Source: Bacteroidales bacterium (GTDB lineage: Bacteria > Bacteroidota > Bacteroidia > Bacteroidales > F082). From it: 7,440 bases of DNA. The notes beneath the pieces were generated by a model. The model ran no database searches, had not been told where the DNA came from, and saw only the letters and a program-made list of their open reading frames with translations. Both the position numbers and the translations under genes were made by a program. The stretch is taken from positions 1 through 7,440 of the forward strand of contig JAILDR010000010.1 of the NCBI GenBank assembly GCA_024689285.1. The letters are read 5' to 3'. This document shows positions 1 to 6,298 of this stretch, piece after piece (within the stretch, counting starts at the first letter, position 1; each line of letters starts with the position of its first letter).

Positions 1-20
1 GTGGAAAACATGCGGTGTCG

Positions 21-51
21 GTTGAACCATTACAAATTTTGACTATTTTTG
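21..51 (+). promoter_or_regulatory. Predicted tyrS promoter (Bacteroidota -33/-7 type)
   Basis: A -7 element TATTTTTG (44-51) matches the Bacteroidota consensus TAnnTTTG. A -33-like GTTG lies at 21-24 with a 19-nt spacer. Transcription would begin near 56-59, about 15 nt before the ATG at 73. This placement argues against the in-frame TTG at 49, which lies inside the -7 element, as the start codon. The elements are read from the sequence; their activity is inferred. Confidence 0.6.
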
Positions 52-72
52 CGCCTCAAAACTGAAGCAACG

Positions 73-1371
73 ATGAAGAATTTTGTAGAAGAACTCCGCT
101 GGCGCGGAATGCTGGCACAAATCATGCCAGGCACGGAAGAACTCCTCCAGAAAGAAATGGTAACGGCTTACTTGGGCACCGACCCCACAGCCGACTCCTT
201 ACATATCGGTCACCTTTGCGGCATCATGATGCTGCGCCATCTGCAACATTGCGGCCACAAGCCCATCATCCTGGTGGGTGGTGCCACAGGTATGATTGGC
301 GACCCCTCGGGCAAGAGCCAGGAGCGCAACCTGCTCAACGAAGAGACCTTACGCCACAACCAAGAGTGCATCAAGGCACAAGTGGCCAAGTTCCTCGACT
401 TCGACTCGAAGGAACCCAACGCTGCCGAGATGGTGAACAACTACGACTGGATGAAGGACTTCACCTTCCTTGACTTCGCCCGTGAGGTGGGCAAGCACAT
501 TACCGTGAATTATATGATGGCTAAGGACAGCGTGCAGCAGCGCCTCAACGGCACCGCCCGCGACGGCCTCAGCTTCACCGAGTTCACCTACCAACTGCTG
601 CAAGGCTACGACTTCCTCTGGCTCTACCAGCACAAGAACTGCAAGCTGCAGCTGGGCGGCAACGACCAATGGGGCAACATCACCACCGGAACGGAACTGA
701 TCCGCCGTACGCTGGGCTTTGAAAACGAAGCCTTTGCCCTCACCTGTCCCCTCATCACCAAGGCCGACGGCAAGAAGTTTGGCAAAACCGAGAGCGGCAA
801 CATCTGGCTCGACCCCAAGCGCACCACGCCTTACAAGTTCTACCAGTTCTGGCTCAACGTCAGCGACGAAGATGCCGAGAAATACATCAAGATTTTCACC
901 TCTTTAGATAAAGAAACCATCGATGCCCTGATTGAGGAGCACAAGAAAGACCCGGGCATGCGCGTGCTGCAAAAGCGTTTGGCTCAGGAAGTCACCGTGT
1001 TGGTGCACTCGCAGGAAGCCCTCGATGCCGCCATCGAAGCCTCCAACATCCTCTTCGGCAAATCCACCAAAGAAGGCTTGGAGAAACTTGACGAGCAGAC
1101 TTTCTTGGACATCTTCGACGGCGTGCCGCAGGAACACGTCAGCCGCACCGACCTCGAAGCCGGCATCCCGATTGTGGACTTCATGGCGGTCAACACGCAC
1201 GTCTTCCCCTCGAAAGGTGAAGCCCGCAAGATGACTCAAGCCAACGGCGTGAGTGTCAACAAAGAGAAAGTCACTTTGGACAAGGTAATGACCCCTGCCG
1301 ACCTCATCGAGGGCAAGTATATTTTGGTTCAGAAAGGCAAGAAAAACTACTATCTCGTAGTGGTTGATTGA
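73..1371 (+). CDS. tyrS: Tyrosyl-tRNA synthetase
   Basis: Cytoplasmic class I aminoacyl-tRNA synthetase that activates tyrosine with ATP and loads it onto tRNA-Tyr. From the ATG at 73 it is 432 aa, normal for bacterial TyrS. The Rossmann catalytic domain carries an exact HIGH motif at residues 44-47 (SLHIGHL) and the KMSKS counterpart as KFGKT at 235-239. The family block [12 protein letters not shown] precedes the latter. The C-terminal ~65 residues form the S4-type RNA-binding domain ([19 protein letters not shown]). The frame is open further upstream to a TTG at 49, but that codon overlaps the -7 promoter element. The ATG gives the family-typical [15 protein letters not shown]-terminus. 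The gene stands alone behind its own promoter and converges on the amidase gene. No T-box-like leader fits in the short 5' UTR. The gene looks intact. Confidence 0.97.
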   Translation: MKNFVEELRWRGMLAQIMPGTEELLQKEMVTAYLGTDPTADSLHIGHLCGIMMLRHLQHCGHKPIILVGGATGMIGDPSGKSQERNLLNEETLRHNQECIKAQVAKFLDFDSKEPNAAEMVNNYDWMKDFTFLDFAREVGKHITVNYMMAKDSVQQRLNGTARDGLSFTEFTYQLLQGYDFLWLYQHKNCKLQLGGNDQWGNITTGTELIRRTLGFENEAFALTCPLITKADGKKFGKTESGNIWLDPKRTTPYKFYQFWLNVSDEDAEKYIKIFTSLDKETIDALIEEHKKDPGMRVLQKRLAQEVTVLVHSQEALDAAIEASNILFGKSTKEGLEKLDEQTFLDIFDGVPQEHVSRTDLEAGIPIVDFMAVNTHVFPSKGEARKMTQANGVSVNKEKVTLDKVMTPADLIEGKYILVQKGKKNYYLVVVD

Positions 1372-1397
1372 CAGCGTATTGCACTCTACTGGTTTTA

Positions 1398-1430
1398 CTC
1401 CCCTTTTGCTCCCCTTTTCATCACCTTTTG
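1398..1430 (+). repeat. Three 11-bp pyrimidine-rich tandem repeats
   Basis: CTCCCCTTTTG (1398-1408) is followed by CTCCCCTTTTC (1409-1419) and the diverged ATCACCTTTTG (1420-1430). The array lies just past the tyrS stop in the convergent spacer. No hairpin precedes it, so it is not a classical intrinsic terminator. Its T-rich + strand could still help tyrS transcripts end. Function unknown. Confidence 0.6.
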
Positions 1431-1459
1431 GGTAACTTTGAGGTAAGGTCGACTCACCC

Positions 1460-1504
1460 CCTACTATGCGACGAAGTAGGTTGAATCAACCGTTACTTCA
1501 GTAA
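1460..1504 (-). terminator. Cluster of three small inverted repeats at the 3' end of the amidase gene
   Basis: CCTACT (1460-1465) pairs with AGTAGG (1475-1480). GGTTGA (1479-1484) pairs with TCAACC (1486-1491). TTACT (1493-1497) pairs with AGTAA (1500-1504), which includes the amidase stop codon. The first two share the GG at 1479-1480, so they cannot fully form together. Being immediately downstream of the amidase stop they are candidate RNA 3'-end structures, but no U-run follows on either strand, so intrinsic termination is uncertain. Confidence 0.4.
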
Positions 1505-2677
1505 AGCTTCAGCTTCCTTAACAGAACCGCGTTTACCGTTGATGAAAGCGATGACGAAAGCATCCTTAAAGCCTAAAGCCTGCACTTCGTTTTGGCGTTT
1601 TACAGCGTCGGCCTTATTGGTGAAATGTCCTGAAACATAGCAGTAAAGCCCGTTGTGGTCATACATAGCCACTTCTTTCACGCCATTGAAAGCCGGGTCG
1701 TTGACCGGTGCTTTCCTGGTCAGCGTGGAAAACTGCACGGCATAATAGGTGTCGCCAGAGATACCATTTGAGGTGCTGACGGGGGTCTCGCTATTGGTGT
1801 TGCTTGCAGCAGCAGGTTTCTCGGGCTTCTCAGGTTTAGGCTTCTCTTTCTTGCTTTCCTTTTTTGCTTTCACGGTGGTTTGGGCGGTAGCATGGTTTTC
1901 TGCCTCAAATTCGCGTTTGTATTCCTCAAAGGCACGATACAGGGCCAAAGCCATCAGGTTTTGTCCTCTGTCTGAATTGAGGAACTGCTCTTCGGTGGTA
2001 TTGTTGATGAAGCCCAGCTCGACGAGAATGCTCGGCATGGAGGTCCTCCAAAGCACCAGGAAACCGGCCTGCTGCACTCCTCTGTCGTGGCGCTTCGCCC
2101 TACCTGAGAACTGCTTCTGTACCTTGTCGGCAAGTTTGAGGCTTTGGCTTTGGTAAAGGCTCTGCGTGAGCGAAAAGATGATATAGGCCTCTGTGCTGTT
2201 CGGGTCAAAGTTGTCGTAGGCATCGGTGTTGTCTTCCAGCAAGATGGCTGCGTTTTCCTTTTTTGCCACCTCAAGGTTCTTCTCGTTTTTCGATTCACCC
2301 ATCACGTAGGTCTCGGCACCCTGTACTGTGGTAGAGCCTTCCATAGAGTTGCAATGAATGGAGATGAACACATCGGCATTGTTGCGGTTGGCAATGTCGG
2401 CACGTTCGCTTAACTCCACAAATTTGTCGGTGCTGCGGGTGTAGATGACTTTCATATCGGGCAGGTTCTCCTTGATGTAGTTGCCGAATTTCAAGGCAAC
2501 GCTCAAGTTAAGGTCTTTTTCGGTGGACACCGCACCCAAAGCGCCCGTGTCTTTGCCGCCGTGTCCGGCGTCAATGACAATGGTTTGTATCTTTTCTCCT
2601 TTCTGTGCGTAGGAGACCAAAGGTAACATAAAAAGCAGAATTAATGCACCAAAATTGAAAATCTTTCGTTGTATCAT
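1493..2677 (-). CDS. Exported N-acetylmuramoyl-L-alanine amidase with SPOR-like C-terminal domain
   Basis: Zinc amidase (Amidase_3/AmiC-like) that cuts the bond between N-acetylmuramic acid and L-alanine in peptidoglycan, acting in the periplasm during envelope remodelling or cell separation. The 394-aa product starts with a signal peptide (charged MIQRK, hydrophobic core, SYA|Q cleavage near residue 24). The catalytic domain spans about 30-255. Its zinc and catalytic residues are H39 (IDAGHGG), E53 (STEKD), H108 (SIHCN) and E220 (ILVELGF). Residues ~125-195 form an insertion before the DRGVQQAGFLVL block; in proteobacterial amidases the equivalent insert is an autoinhibitory helix relieved by EnvC/NlpD-type activators, so activation by a partner is plausible but unproven. 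A Lys/Pro/Glu-rich linker (~270-290) leads to a SPOR-like domain (~310-382), the fold that binds denuded glycan strands. The ATG at 2677 gives a clean signal peptide. The gene is divergent from lptD. Confidence 0.95.
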   Translation of the reverse strand: MIQRKIFNFGALILLFMLPLVSYAQKGEKIQTIVIDAGHGGKDTGALGAVSTEKDLNLSVALKFGNYIKENLPDMKVIYTRSTDKFVELSERADIANRNNADVFISIHCNSMEGSTTVQGAETYVMGESKNEKNLEVAKKENAAILLEDNTDAYDNFDPNSTEAYIIFSLTQSLYQSQSLKLADKVQKQFSGRAKRHDRGVQQAGFLVLWRTSMPSILVELGFINNTTEEQFLNSDRGQNLMALALYRAFEEYKREFEAENHATAQTTVKAKKESKKEKPKPEKPEKPAAASNTNSETPVSTSNGISGDTYYAVQFSTLTRKAPVNDPAFNGVKEVAMYDHNGLYCYVSGHFTNKADAVKRQNEVQALGFKDAFVIAFINGKRGSVKEAEALLK

Positions 2678-2710
2678 ATTGGTTTCGTTATTTATGCGCG
2701 AAGAAAAAAC

Positions 2711-2718
2711 TATCTTTG
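2711..2718 (+). promoter_or_regulatory. Predicted lptD promoter -7 element
   Basis: TATCTTTG is a perfect match to the Bacteroidota -7 consensus. No good TTTG lies at the expected distance: GTTA (2687-2690, 20-nt spacer) and TTTC (2683-2686, 24-nt spacer) are the nearest. Transcription should start near 2722-2726, about 30 nt before the TTG start of lptD. This rules out upstream in-frame starts such as the TTG at 2669. Confidence 0.55.
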
Positions 2719-2735
2719 CAGCGATTTTCGACCGA

Positions 2736-2743
2736 CAAAAATA
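2736..2743 (-). promoter_or_regulatory. Candidate amidase promoter -7 element
   Basis: The minus strand reads TATTTTTG, the same -7 sequence seen upstream of tyrS. The -33 region is only a T-rich stretch (GTTTTTT around 2759-2765), so the call is weaker than for lptD. The predicted start near 2729-2732 gives a roughly 50-nt 5' UTR before the amidase ATG and places the two divergent start sites within about 10 bp of each other. Confidence 0.4.
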
Positions 2744-2755
2744 ATTGTTTTCGCT

Positions 2756-5671
2756 TTGAAAAAACGCTCAACCTATAAGAAATATTTTACAACAGCTGCA
2801 TTTTGCCTGCTGATAGGATGGGTTGCGTTGTTTTGCGGTTGCAAGCAAACTGCTCATATTGAGAAAGATACATATGGCATGCAGCCTGGCGGAAACGATA
2901 CGGTGGTAGCTCAGCCTGTTGTTGAACCCGAACGCATTATTGATACCATAACCCTGGTTACGGACACTGCAACTATGGTTATGGACACAATTGAGGCGGA
3001 TCTTCCATCGGATACGGCAGCCCTTTTTGTGGCAGACACCCTCGTTGGCACCGACAGCATTCATGCTGCATTGGATTCGGTTGCGATGGATACGGTTGCG
3101 ATGGATACGACAGCCAAAGACACCCTCGAGAGACATCCACGTCGCATCCAGCCGAAACGCTCGTCGTCAGCGATTGAGACACAGGTCATTTGCTCGGCTA
3201 CCGACTCGGTGTATCGCGACATGGAACAGATGAAAATCTATTATTATGGTAATGCGGAAGCAAAATACGACGATATTACCCTAAAAGCCGACTATTTGGA
3301 ATTTGACCTTGAGTCAAACACCTGCACAGCGCGTGGTACCGCTGACTCGTTAGGAAGAATCACAGGCCGTCCGGTCTTCACCCAAGGCGAATCCACCTTC
3401 GAGGCATTGGAGATGTCGTACAACTTCAGGTCGAAGAAAGGCATCATCACCAAGGTGTGGACTGAAGAAAGTGGCGGCTACCTGCACGGTGAGCGCATCA
3501 AGCGAATGGACGACAACACCATCCATATCCGTTCGGGCGGTTACACTACCTGCGACGTCAAGGACCACCCGCATTATATGTTCAAGTTTACCAAAGCCAA
3601 AGTCATCCCCGACGACAAGATTGTCACAGGCCCCATCTACATGACCATCGCGGATGTACCCTTGCCGCTGGCTTTACCTTTCTCATTGATACCTAATCAG
3701 AAAGGCAAGAAATCGGGCATCATTATGCCAACCTATGGCGAGTCGGCCAACCGAGGTTTCTACCTTGAAAACGGCGGTTATTATTGGGCTATCAACGATT
3801 GCTACGACTTGCAAGTGTTGGGTGACATCTACACCCGTGGCTCATGGGGCATCAAGCCAACTTTCCGCTACAACAAACGCTACAAGCATAATGGTTCCTT
3901 AGCCCTGGGTTTTGCCGTCAACAAGATTGGAACGAAAGGTGCTGCCGACTATCAGGAAAGTACTGACTTCAAGATACAATGGACCCACAAGCAAGACACC
4001 AAATCACATCCTCGGCGCAACTTCTCGGCCAACGTAAACATCGTGAGTTCGAACTTCAATAAGTACAACGCCACAACAACCACAGAACAGCTGAGCAATA
4101 CATTCAAGTCGAGTATTGCCTATCAGACGAACTTCGGTGGAAAGGTCTATCTTACCCTCAACGCCAGCCACAGCCAAAACACGCTGACACGACAAGTCAC
4201 CGCCTCCTTGCCAGAACTGACCGTAACCGTCAACCGCTTCTATCCCTTGAAGAAAGTGGGCAAGTCAGGCAAGAAACGTTGGTATCAGGAGATGAACGTC
4301 GGCTATACGATGAACGGTAAAATCTACTTCAACGATGTCGACACGGTGCTGTTCCGTGGTATCAGCGACAACTTTGGCCAATGGTTTTCCTACGTGATGC
4401 GCGACCGCGCTCAGATGGGCATCAGACACAACATCCCCGTCAACCTGCCCATCAAGCTTTTCAAGCACTTTACCTGGACCAACTCGGTCAACTTCAACGA
4501 CTATATGTATTTCGCCTATTTGGACAAACAATGGATTCATGACAGTGACTCGACCGGCCATCTGCAGACTGACACTATCCACGGTTTCCGAAATCTTATC
4601 GATTTCAACGTGTCGAGTAACCTCACCACCAAAATATACGGTATGGTGCGTTTTGCGAAAGGTCCTATCCGGGCCGTGCGCCATGTGATTACGCCCACGG
4701 TAGGTTTCACCTACAAGCCCAATTTTGCAGATCCGAAATGGAACGTCTATGGCACTTACATTGATGGTGAAGGTAAGGAACAAATCTACAACAGGTTTAC
4801 CAACAGCGTCTTTGGCTCGCCGTCACAATCACAGTCGGGACTGATTACATACAACATCAACAATACATTGGACATAAAAGTGCCATCGAGTGCCGACACC
4901 ATTACCGGAGTGAAGAATGTCCCCCTGCTGGAATCGTTCAGTATTTCGGGTAACTATGACGTCACCAAGGATTCGCTGCGTCTTTCTCCCATAAGCATCA
5001 GCGGACGTACCACCTTGTTCAAGAAGTTGAAAGTCAACTACACCGCTTCATGGGACCCCTATGCTGCTGATTCTTTAGGCCGACGTATTAATAAATTCGA
5101 GGTTTTGGAAAGCGGAAGACTCTTCCGCAAGACGGGCTCGTCGTGGAACCTCAGCATGAGCTATTCGTTCAACCAGAAAGACCTTGACAATCTGAGAGGC
5201 AAGAAGAAAAACAAGGAAGACTATGGCGATGACATAGGGAGTCGCGCAAGACAATCGATTAATATTACCGATGACGAATTGAGCGAAATCATGGGTAATC
5301 CCAATGCCTATGTCGACTGGACCACCCCTTGGTCGCTTACCTTGAGCTACAACTTCACTTACACCACCAATGTGACCTATGCCGCCATCATGGGCATCTC
5401 CACCAACCGCGTTGTGCAGACCTTGAACCTCAACGGTGACATCAGCATCACCCCCAAGTGGAAGGTCACCTTCTCAACGGGTTGGGACTTCACCAACCAC
5501 GGCCTGTCGTACACCAATATCAGCGTCTATCGCGACCTGCATTGCTGGGAGATGCGCTTCAATTGGATTCCTATCGGAAGCTACAAGAGCTGGAACTTTA
5601 CCATCAACGTGAAGGCAGCGGCTCTGAAAGACTTGAAGCTGACGAAGAAGAAAGACTATAGGGATAATTAG
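2756..5671 (+). CDS. lptD: LPS-assembly outer membrane protein LptD (OstA-like), TTG start
   Basis: Outer-membrane barrel that inserts lipopolysaccharide into the outer leaflet, the last step of the Lpt export path. From the TTG at 2756 the product is 971 aa and begins MKKRSTYKKY with a hydrophobic segment (~11-27), a proper export signal. Residues ~48-123 are a low-complexity linker rich in Asp-Thr. An OstA/LptD N-terminal beta-jellyroll follows (~145-300: YYYGNAEAKYDD, LKADYLEFD, FTQGESTFEALEMSYNF, GGYTTCDVKDHPHY). The rest (~300-971) is beta-barrel with alternating aromatic strands, ending in the LPS-assembly-type block WEMRFNWIPIGSYKSWNFTI. The upstream in-frame TTG at 2669 lies before the -7 element and would bury the signal peptide. 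The first in-frame ATG (about 2876) would remove it. The non-barrel part is much longer than the E. coli linker because of the Asp-Thr tract. It is monocistronic in this window and divergent from the amidase. Confidence 0.88.
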   Translation: MKKRSTYKKYFTTAAFCLLIGWVALFCGCKQTAHIEKDTYGMQPGGNDTVVAQPVVEPERIIDTITLVTDTATMVMDTIEADLPSDTAALFVADTLVGTDSIHAALDSVAMDTVAMDTTAKDTLERHPRRIQPKRSSSAIETQVICSATDSVYRDMEQMKIYYYGNAEAKYDDITLKADYLEFDLESNTCTARGTADSLGRITGRPVFTQGESTFEALEMSYNFRSKKGIITKVWTEESGGYLHGERIKRMDDNTIHIRSGGYTTCDVKDHPHYMFKFTKAKVIPDDKIVTGPIYMTIADVPLPLALPFSLIPNQKGKKSGIIMPTYGESANRGFYLENGGYYWAINDCYDLQVLGDIYTRGSWGIKPTFRYNKRYKHNGSLALGFAVNKIGTKGAADYQESTDFKIQWTHKQDTKSHPRRNFSANVNIVSSNFNKYNATTTTEQLSNTFKSSIAYQTNFGGKVYLTLNASHSQNTLTRQVTASLPELTVTVNRFYPLKKVGKSGKKRWYQEMNVGYTMNGKIYFNDVDTVLFRGISDNFGQWFSYVMRDRAQMGIRHNIPVNLPIKLFKHFTWTNSVNFNDYMYFAYLDKQWIHDSDSTGHLQTDTIHGFRNLIDFNVSSNLTTKIYGMVRFAKGPIRAVRHVITPTVGFTYKPNFADPKWNVYGTYIDGEGKEQIYNRFTNSVFGSPSQSQSGLITYNINNTLDIKVPSSADTITGVKNVPLLESFSISGNYDVTKDSLRLSPISISGRTTLFKKLKVNYTASWDPYAADSLGRRINKFEVLESGRLFRKTGSSWNLSMSYSFNQKDLDNLRGKKKNKEDYGDDIGSRARQSINITDDELSEIMGNPNAYVDWTTPWSLTLSYNFTYTTNVTYAAIMGISTNRVVQTLNLNGDISITPKWKVTFSTGWDFTNHGLSYTNISVYRDLHCWEMRFNWIPIGSYKSWNFTINVKAAALKDLKLTKKKDYRDN
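3078..3107 (+). repeat. Perfect 15-bp in-frame tandem duplication inside lptD
   Basis: CGGTTGCGATGGATA occurs at 3078-3092 and again at 3093-3107. Because the unit is 15 bp it preserves frame and duplicates the pentapeptide block VAMDT within the Asp-Thr-rich linker (residues ~109-118). The flanking TTGGATT and ATACGAC are partial further copies, suggesting the linker grew by slippage. Confidence 0.9.
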
Positions 5672-5678
5672 GGATCTG

Positions 5679-5730
5679 TTGTCCCCACCTGTCCCAAGGC
5701 TGGCACAGTGGGACAACGGGACAGGGACAG
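5679..5730. repeat. Multiple TGTCCC / GGGACA inverted copies after lptD
   Basis: Two TGTCCC cores (within 5679-5695) face three GGGACA cores (5710-5715, 5718-5723, 5724-5729). Pairings include TTGTCCC (5679-5685) with GGGACAA (5710-5716), CCTGTCCC (5688-5695) with GGGACAGG (5718-5725), and TGTCCC (5690-5695) with GGGACA (5710-5715). Several exclusive stem-loops are therefore possible. The block begins 8 nt past the lptD stop and could be an RNA 3'-end structure for either strand. Confidence 0.6.
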
Positions 5731-5731
5731 A

Positions 5732-5761
5732 TTTTCTCACTTGAGAAAAATGAGATTTTTT
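5732..5761 (+). terminator. Probable lptD terminator
   Basis: The palindrome TTTTCTCACTTGAGAAAA (5732-5749) can fold into a 7-8 bp stem, and a T6 run follows at 5756-5761. An alternative stem is CTCA with TGAG (5751-5754) directly before the T-run. The stem is A/T-rich, so efficiency is uncertain, but position, 60 nt after the lptD stop, fits a terminator. Confidence 0.5.
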
Positions 5762-5762
5762 G

Positions 5763-5822
5763 CTATCTTTTGCCGTAGCCGGCGTTACGTTCGTTCTTGT
5801 TCTTTCTGAGGTTAATCCCCAT
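5763..5822 (-). pseudogene. Possible 5' remnant of an HU-like DNA-binding protein gene
   Basis: On the minus strand a 19-codon ORF reads MGINLRKNKNERNAGYGKR and then stops at TAG. The N-terminus resembles, from memory of the family, the start of Bacteroidales HU-related DNA-binding proteins, which begin with a similar basic xNLRKNxNExxxxYGKYY block before a longer HU fold. The frame stays open after the stop, but the translation is not recognisable, so the rest of the fold is missing. It has its own predicted upstream promoter (5998-6028) and a roughly 170-nt leader, as an intact gene would. A second ATG at 5842 in another frame (MAKERLQWGL) runs antisense into lptD and looks like a shadow. 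Alternatives are a true leader peptide or a chance ORF. The family link is an inference from a very short match. Confidence 0.4.
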
Positions 5823-5949
5823 TGCAATCTTTCTTTTGCCATGATGAAAAATGATTAAAGTTAGTGATTAGGTTTACTTTAGTCACTTCTGTCGTTCGCT
5901 TCTGTAGTCTGAGGATGCAGTTGCAAAAAAGATGGCTTCGGAGTGGGTC

Positions 5950-5973
5950 CGGAATGCCGCGCGCAGGCTTCCG
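5950..5973 (-). other. GC-rich hairpin in the leader of the HU-like remnant
   Basis: CGGAA (5950-5954) and GCC (5956-5958) pair with GGC (5966-5968) and TTCCG (5969-5973), giving an 8-bp stem with one bulged T and a 7-nt loop. A competing stem pairs CCGGAA (5949-5954) with TTCCGG (5976-5981). The stem lies inside the predicted minus-strand 5' UTR and contrasts with the AT-rich surroundings. Confidence 0.5.
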
Positions 5974-5997
5974 TGTTCCGGTTTTGCAACAACGTTG

Positions 5998-6028
5998 CAA
6001 AGATACAACTTTTTTCTGAATTGGCAAT
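5998..6028 (-). promoter_or_regulatory. Predicted minus-strand promoter upstream of the HU-like remnant
   Basis: On the minus strand a perfect -7 element TATCTTTG occupies 6005-5998 and a -33-like ATTG occupies 6028-6025, with a 19-nt spacer. Initiation is expected near 5991. A small inverted repeat, TTGCAAC (5984-5990) with GTTGCAA (5994-6000), covers the predicted start site and could be an operator. No intact gene lies downstream on this strand before the lptD 3' end. Confidence 0.5.
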
Positions 6029-6039
6029 GGGTTGGGGTG

Positions 6040-6068
6040 AAAAAAATCGAAAAATCGAAAATTTTTCG
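6040..6068 (-). terminator. Terminator-like hairpin with T7 run, minus strand
   Basis: Read on the minus strand, CGAAAAAT (6068-6061) pairs with ATTTTTCG (6055-6048) across a 5-nt loop, and a T7 run follows (6046-6040). Stem composition is A/T-rich. It would end a minus-strand transcript coming from 6070-6230, just upstream of the next minus-strand promoter. Confidence 0.4.
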
Positions 6069-6070
6069 GT

Positions 6071-6099
6071 GTTGTGCCCCACGCTTCTGGGGTTACAAC
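6071..6099. other. 10-bp stem-loop of unknown function
   Basis: GTTGT (6071-6075) and CCCCA (6077-6081) pair with TGGGG (6088-6092) and ACAAC (6095-6099). The loop is 6 nt and a small 1x2 internal loop separates the two helices. It sits directly beside the minus-strand terminator-like hairpin, so together they may be the 3' end of a small minus-strand RNA. Confidence 0.5.
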
Positions 6100-6230
6100 G
6101 TCGCTAACCACCAGTTGCAATGTCACTCGCTGACGATTAGCGCCTCACAGAACGGCAGTTTGTACGTCACCTGCTGTGGGATGGAAAGGAAGCCAACCGG
6201 AGGCTCGCTAATGTGGGTGTCGGGAGGGGT
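6100..6230. other. Intergenic stretch with no recognisable gene
   Basis: I see no convincing coding sequence or RNA gene here. TCGCTAA occurs at 6101-6107 and 6205-6211, and its core occurs inverted as TTAGCG at 6137-6142, so CGCTAA (6102-6107) and TTAGCG can pair. CACAG (6146-6150) can pair with CTGTG (6174-6178). An open frame crosses the whole region on the + strand (5932-6429), but it has no promoter of its own and runs into the AT palindrome and heptad repeats. The sequence is GC-richer than the adjoining element. Confidence 0.5.
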
Positions 6231-6298
6231 GAAGTTTTCCAGTTTGAACTTTGGACATTGGACATTTACTGTTTGCGTTTACTTGTCGCAGGAAAATC

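Noticed and set aside
49..72. Eight-residue N-terminal extension of TyrS from a TTG codon
   Set aside because: The TTG lies inside the predicted -7 element, and the extension (MRLKTEAT) is not part of the usual TyrS N-terminus; the ATG at 73 fits better.
1433..1440. TAACTTTG, a perfect -7 match on the + strand in the convergent spacer
   Set aside because: The nearest TTTG is 24 nt upstream, too far for a -33 element, and it would only transcribe antisense to the amidase gene. Probably chance.
5474..5842. 122-codon minus-strand ORF starting MAKERLQWGL
   Set aside because: Most of it is antisense to the lptD 3' end or translates the GGGACA repeats. Only the first bases overlap the HU-like remnant, which reads better in a different frame.
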